Source: Anseranas semipalmata
Lineage: Eukaryota > Chordata > Aves > Anseriformes > Anseranatidae
NCBI GenBank assembly: GCA_013399115.1
Contig: VXAA01003936.1
Coordinates: 65,475 to 129,474 of the forward strand
Direction of reading: 5' to 3'
Length of the DNA: 64,000 nucleotides
Below, piece by piece: positions 57,901 through 64,000 of this stretch (position 1 is its first letter; each line of letters opens with the position of its first letter). The translations under genes and the position numbers were made by a program. Under the pieces are notes generated by a model. It saw only the letters and a program-made list of their open reading frames with translations. It was not told the origin of the DNA and made no database searches.

Positions 57901-60689
57901 AATGCTCCCAGCAGCTCTCAGGAGAAGATCCTTAGTTTGCAATGAGAAGACACTAGTGGATTAAAAATAGGGTGCTCCCTTCAAAGTTAGTGTTGAATCC
58001 TCATTGTTTTCAGTAAGTGCAGGAAATATTTTATTTAGGGGATATGTATAGACGTGACCCTCTTTGCATAGATAGAATAAATTTGTTTAAGAAAACAATC
58101 TGACAGGAAAAGGCAAAAAGTGTCTGCTAATTAATTCAGACCTGCCCCTTCTAGAAGCATGCACTCCAGGCACCTAAATAATTCATTGCACAGCATTACT
58201 GCGTGTGTGACTAATAGCACTGTGGGTGACAATTTTTTTAACACCTGCTTTCTTTTGTTACTTTGCAAAACTGAGCAACAAGAGACTCTGGAAGATCTTC
58301 ATAGACTGAATTCTGCATTTCAGGTATGACTGTTAAGAAAGTTTTTCTCTGTCATTGTGGCACTGATCAGAAAGTTGTATGCTTGTATCACACACAAAAA
58401 AGGCCAGAACTACATGTTGACTGGAGAGAAAAAGGGATAACATTTTGTATGTGTTGTGTGTTTTGTTTTTATTTAACACTTCTAATCAGCACGTTCTACC
58501 CAGTGATCATCACATCTGATCAGCTTTGGGATAGGAACACTCGGAGTGGAATTTATGATGCATGTGACATCAGTCATTCACTGTCCCTGAAACATGCATG
58601 TTTTATTGCTGCCTTGGCCTGGTAGGCTCGAACACGTTCAGAGCATGTTCTGTACACCGGCAGCTCATTTCCACGTGGTTGCTCAGAAAAATGTTCCATA
58701 TTTAGTTCTTTACAGTCAACCAGGAAGGTTCATCTGGGGCTCCTCAGACACAAGTATGGGAACAAATGCCCAGAGAGAGCAAAAACCAGCATTCCCAGTG
58801 ACTGGGTGCACTGGGCAGGACCGGGCCAAGCATTGCAAGAGGCACCTGTGCTGCTCCAGCCTCCCTGGGCCAGGGGCATTCCCTTAGCTGGTCCGGGTCG
58901 AGGTGGAGGGAGGGAAGCCTTCTCGTGGTGGCTGTCCAGCCTACGGATGCTGGTGGTGCGTGGTCTTTGCTGATGACAGATTTACTCTTCGCCAGTATGA
59001 TTCCTGCTGTCTGGAGGAGGAAACAGCTTGGGAAGAGGAAAGGAAATGGGATCTGTGCTCTGGGATTGGAGTCACAGCTGCTTGTGTAACAGGGAAGGAG
59101 CCAAGCGCTGTCAGAAGGGAAAGATCTTCTCTGCTGGAGGAGGAAACCTGGCACCCACAGAGGAGAGGCAGCTGTAGGCTGGGCAGCCTGCACAGAGGGG
59201 GATGCGGTGCGGCAGAACGAGCAGCGCTGTTCCTTCCCCTCCACGGGGCTTGCAGTCAGGCAGCAAAATACGTCCCTTCTCCTGCTGCCAGTCATGGGAC
59301 CGGGTGCTGGAGCCATGCCCGGAGGTGCTTGGTGGGGCTGTGTGTGTCTCTGCCTCTGCTCCCGGCTGTGCTCTGTCTTGGGATGGTCCAGCATGGCCCT
59401 GCGGGCCTGGTGCAGCTCCTCAGCTGCCTTCAGGGCCACAGGATGAACCCCAGGTGCACCCTCAGCACCTGGTGCCCACTGAAGGGGGACGAGATGTGTG
59501 GCCCCACATGACCCATAGCAAGACCCCTCTGCATGGGTCTGCCCAGGCTCTGCTGTGACACCTCAGATCCTCATCTATCAGTAAGAATGATGTCTTTCCC
59601 TCTTCTTCAGGAGGCTCCAAGGTCTGTGAGGCACTCAGAGGGACAACGAAGCAAAAGCTGGGGTAGAGATGACTCACACCAGAAAGCCTGGGGATTTTAG
59701 CAGTAATTAGGAGAGCAGTTTTTTTGGCTGGCAAATCGCTTGCCGTGGAGCCATGGGTCCAGCTGCAGACAGGTGGCTGTGCAGATGAAGCACCCTGCCA
59801 GCAGCACCCCGACTACTCTGCAGATGCTGCCAGATGTGGCAGGAAGCTGTTTGGCGAGCGCTGCTGCAGCCAGCACTGGCAGGGCAGTGAAACTTCTCGG
59901 CTGGCCGCCTTCAAGTGCTAGAAGTAGTGCTGAGATGCTTTAAATAATACATGGGCAGCATTGTTTTCTAGGCCACCTGAAGCGATCGCACCTCAGGGAC
60001 ATGGCTAACCTGTTGGCCACTGCTTGAAAGTTGCTCTGCACCTTCACCTGACAAGCCCCAGGAGGACACAGGGGACATCCACCTCTGCAGAGGCTTCAGG
60101 GGAATTGCTGCCTTCCCTCCCACACCATCCATTGCCCGGGCAGATGGCGAACAGCATCAGCCACCTCCATCCTGGCCCCCCTTTGCCATCCTCCTCTGTT
60201 CAGACAGGCTCCCAAACACATTATCCCTCTCTCAAGAGCAGTAAATGGATGATCAGCACATCTTAACCTAACTCTACAGCCAAAATCTTCCAGGTCTGAG
60301 CGCCTTTCAGATAGACCCACTCTATCAGAGTGGGCCTCTCTGCCACAGAGGTGTGGTGGAGGTCTCCATCCTGGAGATGGCAAGAGGGCCACTTTCGGGT
60401 AGCCACAAGGTCCATAATTTAACCTGATCCATAGGATTTTTATAGCAGTTTGACATACTTACACAGACTTCTCTCCAGCTGCAAACTATGTTTTTCTCAA
60501 CAATAACTGTATTTCTAAGGAGCCTGAAATTACCGTAATTTGTTTCCCAGTACAGAGAAAGCCCTGGGTTTATTTCCTGGCTTTCGTTTTCCTTCATTAT
60601 TTAACAGCAATGATGCCACTGTATCCAGATGACTGAACAGTAGCCAAGCAGATTTGCATTTTATTAAATAGTATAGTCAGGCTGCAAGC
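54921..60689. other. Intergenic, no supported gene
   Basis: No recognised repeat. A GC-richer patch at 58,740-59,950 gives overlapping frames of up to 231 codons on both strands, which is what GC-rich non-coding DNA does by chance. A Cys-rich frame at 59,724-59,921 is discussed in the findings. Confidence 0.5.
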
Positions 60690-60960
60690 AGCATGAGAGA
60701 TTAAACCCAGTTGTCACAATTTCTCCAAGTCAGGTGACGGAATCCATCCCAAGGTGCTAAAGCAAAGCTGGATTTTCTTGACTACTGGAATAATGAACTC
60801 AGCATGGATTTAAGAAAATTATTGTATTTCTAGACAAATTTTTCCAGACGTGTAGGCTCACATTAACACACTTACTAATGAATGATCTTTAAGCAAACCA
60901 GATGCAATTTTTTTCAGCAATGTATCCTTTTACTTCCAGGAGCTGGGAAATAAGGGCTAT
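60690..60960 (+). mobile_element. Ancient CR1-type LINE fragment, sense
   Basis: The legible core is GDGIHPKVLK (60,734-60,764), the conserved PDGIHP(K/R)VL start of the CR1 reverse transcriptase. A CAGCATGGATTTAAGAAAAT piece follows, matching the QHGF segment that normally lies farther downstream, so sequence between the two has been lost. The outer limits are uncertain. Confidence 0.6.
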
Positions 60961-63732
60961 AAATCACTGGGTGTAGAGAAGCGGATAATGAAGAAGTACA
61001 TGAGTCTGCATAGCTCAGTAAGTGAACTACAATTTTAAAATGCTTGAAAAGAAAGACCACCATTTGTTGAAGCCTGGCTCTGCTCTCTGGACCTAATCCT
61101 GCAGGCAGGAGAAATCATTCAACAGTCCCTGTGCTGCTGAAGCCACTGAATTTCTCCAGAAATCCAGAATATTAGGCATTCAAAAATATGGAATACAGAA
61201 ACAAAATTATGATATATTTTAAATATATCATTTGTGCATGTGTCCAGAGCGGTTACTTGTTTGTGATTGTGAAAAGAGAGAAGAAAAGTTGTTTGCCTTG
61301 AGTGAAAACAGCAGGATTGTAGGATAACTCTGAAAACAGAACAGTATTTGGGCCACATTTTGCTCAGTCATGAAGGGCATAAAAGTTTGGCACTTTTATG
61401 CAAAATGAACCCATAGCTGGATTAATCTGATCCATGGTTGGGAAAAAAAAAAGAAAAAAGAAANAAATTCTGGTACTCATCCAGAAACCAATATGGAAAC
61501 TGAGACTGCAAAACCCCATTATTTCCAGCTGACTATAAATCTGTTGTGAAAATAATGCATACTAATGCAGTTACTCTTCACTTATTTGTCTCAAAGTCGT
61601 ATCAGACACACTTCAGAGTCATGAGCAAGTTGAAAGACATTTCATGAAAATAGACCATGCTATGACAGGAAGAATTCAGTGCGTGAGAGTGCTTGTGGGA
61701 TTGCTTTGGGGCTCTTTTAATTTCTTTTTTTCCAACTTTGAGAACAAATCTTTTAGTCAGCCAAGAACAGGAGTAAGAACCGCAGCCTCAAAAATGCATC
61801 AGTAGGATTTAAGTCATGGTTTATGGTATATTAGACAGAGGAAGTAGTAAATGAGATTCAAATTTTCTTATGAAAATTCTTCTGTAAAATGCACTTTTTA
61901 TTCTATTGTACAGTTTGCTTGGTAGAGGATCCTAGTTTCTTTCTGGGTTTTGTGCAAATTGAGCAAGAAGTTAGGACAATGATCCTGAAACCCCAGTCAA
62001 GCTCAAACTTTACCCAAAGGCATGCTGCACACCAGTGTCCCTGCTCCCCTCCCTGCACAGCGACCAGCACATGCTGGATGGACACTCTTCCAAAAACCGC
62101 CTGAGCCTCGTTATACCACTCCCAGATTTGATTAGACTCAGCCCTGCCTAAGAAGTTGGGTTTATTCAGGATGAACCTCTCCATCCCAACGCCTTTTTCC
62201 ACACAGCCTGGGAGGAGGTGGTCAAGCAGCATCCCCAGCCCCACAGCCTGGTGTCCCCCCACATGGCTGGGAGCTTGCACACCTTTGCACCAACCACCCG
62301 TCAGCCCGCTGCCCACGGGCAGCCTTGGAAAATGTAGATTTTGTGCCATTTTTTTGCAGATGAGGGTCCAGCACAGCAAAAGCTACGTCTTTTTCCAAAT
62401 GCAGCAGTATCCCGATCCAGGCAATCTCATATTGTGAACCTTTAGGTAGTTGAACATCAGCTCATACAAGATATAAAAATTACTGATTGCTTTAATAATG
62501 AGAGAAGAGAATTTCTTCCCACTGCCTGTGATACGTTACGCTGCATAGGAAATCTAAATTACAATATAATCACAGAAGAAAAGTATCTGCAGAACTGTAT
62601 CATCCTTCCTCTGCAGCAAGTACACTGCAGTGTATACGCAGTGTATATGCAAGTGCAGTGTGATGCTGCTGGAAATGACTGTCATTTGAGTTCCCCAATT
62701 CCCACTAGCAGGTCTTGCTTGCATGAGGACCAGAAATCCTTGAGGCATTTCATTTTGCTGAAAATTCCTACCCCTTTCGTTTCCTCCAGCATCTCCCATC
62801 TTTAAAGTGGCCCTTGTGGAAAAGTATCTACTGCAGCTACAGTTCATGACCGCGTGAGGTTTGGATGGTAGCTGCTGTTGTTCTCTAACAGGGAACTGCT
62901 GTTGGTATAAAACACTGCATTTAGTAGTTGGGAGAAGAGTTGTACTCACTCAGCATCTGGAAAGTCTTACCTTTGGGAGGATGTGAGGAGCACCAAGACT
63001 TTAGCAAAGGCAAAAAGTTTCCCAGAGGAAAGAAAAACCACAGGAATGCCAATAATGAGCTGCATAAACTCTAATTCAAACAAGTACCCAAGGGAAAACT
63101 GTATAGATCCATGTTCACACACCTGATTGCAGCAGCAAGACTTTGTGAAGGCAAGAGACAAAGGTCAGTCCCACCAACAAGTAAAGATATTGCGGAATAA
63201 TTATGTGTCAGTGCTACAAGTAACAAACAAGGCTCTCATCCTGAGTGGGGCACAATGGGTCTTCGTTCTCCATATATTTGATAGGATGCAGTCTACACTG
63301 TGCTCAGCCTGGTGGAGGTACCATAATGCTTGCCTTCAATCTCAGCAAGGTGTTTGAGGTCCATGGAGGTGTCACTCACACAGCCCAGGTTTGGCAGCAG
63401 CACCTTGTTGTTCCACGGAGTGTGGGGATGGCAACATCCTCTCTTGCCCTTTAGGAGAAGACCATCAAGAAGTCTAACTTCTCCCTTTGAGCCTGCACTG
63501 GTGCTTACTGGTGACCGTGGCTGCTCCCACTGCCATTCCCACTTCTGCATCAGCGCACCATCCTCCCCATTTTCTGTGTCACTGTTCACACCGTTGCAAC
63601 TCTTTGGCTTTGACAGCAATTATAGTCCCATGTCATACTTCTTCTATAATCTCATTAGCTGTAGAAAGCTGTATCATTAAATAGGTCACTTTATCTCTCT
63701 TTGTTATAATCTTAATTTTATGGCTCTAACCA
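60961..63732. other. Intergenic, no supported gene
   Basis: AT-rich unique-looking DNA with an A-rich run and one N at 61,442-61,466. No coding exon or repeat family recognised. Confidence 0.5.
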
Positions 63733-63982
63733 CAGCTTTAGTCTGGAGAAGAGGAGACTGAGGGGAGACCTCATCGCTCTCTACAACTTCCTGACAGGAG
63801 GTTGTAGCAAGGTGGGTGTGGGTCTCTCTTCTCAGGTGACAAGTGATAGGACATGAAGAAACAGCCTCAAGTTGCACCAGACTGCACATTAGGAAGAATT
63901 TCTTCATAGAAGGGGTGGTCAAGCATTAGAATGGGCTGCCTAGGGTAGTGGTGGAGTCCCGATCCCTGAAAGCATTCAGAAG
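63733..63982 (+). mobile_element. CR1 LINE ORF2 3' portion, sense, interrupted
   Basis: Encodes [20 protein letters not shown] and [19 protein letters not shown], then decayed sequence to the ...VPIPESIQK segment, where CR1 normally continues for another 100 bp. Here it stops abruptly at a reversed terminal octamer of a second CR1. Confidence 0.85.
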
Positions 63983-64000
63983 ATCATAGAATCATAGAAT
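63983..64000 (-). mobile_element. Start of a second CR1 (3' end, antisense), cut by the window edge
   Basis: The last 18 bases are two copies of ATCATAGA-type octamers, the reverse of a CR1 3' terminus. The body of the element must lie beyond the window. Confidence 0.65.

Noticed and set aside
58744..59511. 231-codon minus and 202-codon plus frames
   Set aside because: They overlap on opposite strands in a GC-rich patch and have no family motif, so neither is supported.

Overview
The window looks like nuclear DNA from a bird. Three things support this: a vertebrate five-exon ALOX5AP gene, at least eleven CR1 LINE fragments with the octamer-type 3' ends seen in avian CR1, and an endogenous-retrovirus LTR of a type I recall from bird genomes. 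I cannot name the species from sequence alone.

Layout. Positions 1-1,020 are AT-rich and end near a cluster of poly(A) signals, so they may be the 3' UTR of an upstream gene. Positions 3,418-3,767 hold two intact minus-strand tRNA genes, Val(AAC) and Asn(GTT), at the left side of a CpG-rich block that runs to about 4,190. Positions 5,341-12,494 carry the complete coding sequence of ALOX5AP (FLAP) on the plus strand. It has five exons of 70, 100, 71, 82 and 163 coding bases (161 aa), all with GT-AG introns, and a poly(A) signal at 13,177. Intron 1 contains a solo LTR in antisense orientation, and intron 4 contains an antisense CR1 tail.

From about 13.2 kb to the right end I find no convincing protein-coding gene. 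This 50 kb is intergenic or deeply intronic DNA. It holds CR1 copies of very different ages: young at 11.9, 19.3, 23.1 and 43.3 kb; intermediate at 31.3, 54.4 and 63.7 kb; ancient at 26.2, 36.1, 40.2 and 60.7 kb. It also holds a 250-bp TTTC/TTTCTCTC tract at 17.5 kb, smaller microsatellites and two assembly gaps.

FLAP is the nuclear-envelope membrane protein that hands arachidonate to 5-lipoxygenase in leukotriene synthesis. The most checkable biology here is in this protein: Ala at residue 24, Ser at 28 and Gly-His at 61-62, all in or near the known inhibitor and lipid pocket. I found no undescribed multi-gene system. The best leads are those FLAP changes, the tRNA pair in its CpG-rich block, the LTR inside ALOX5AP, and two unassigned exon-like stretches.
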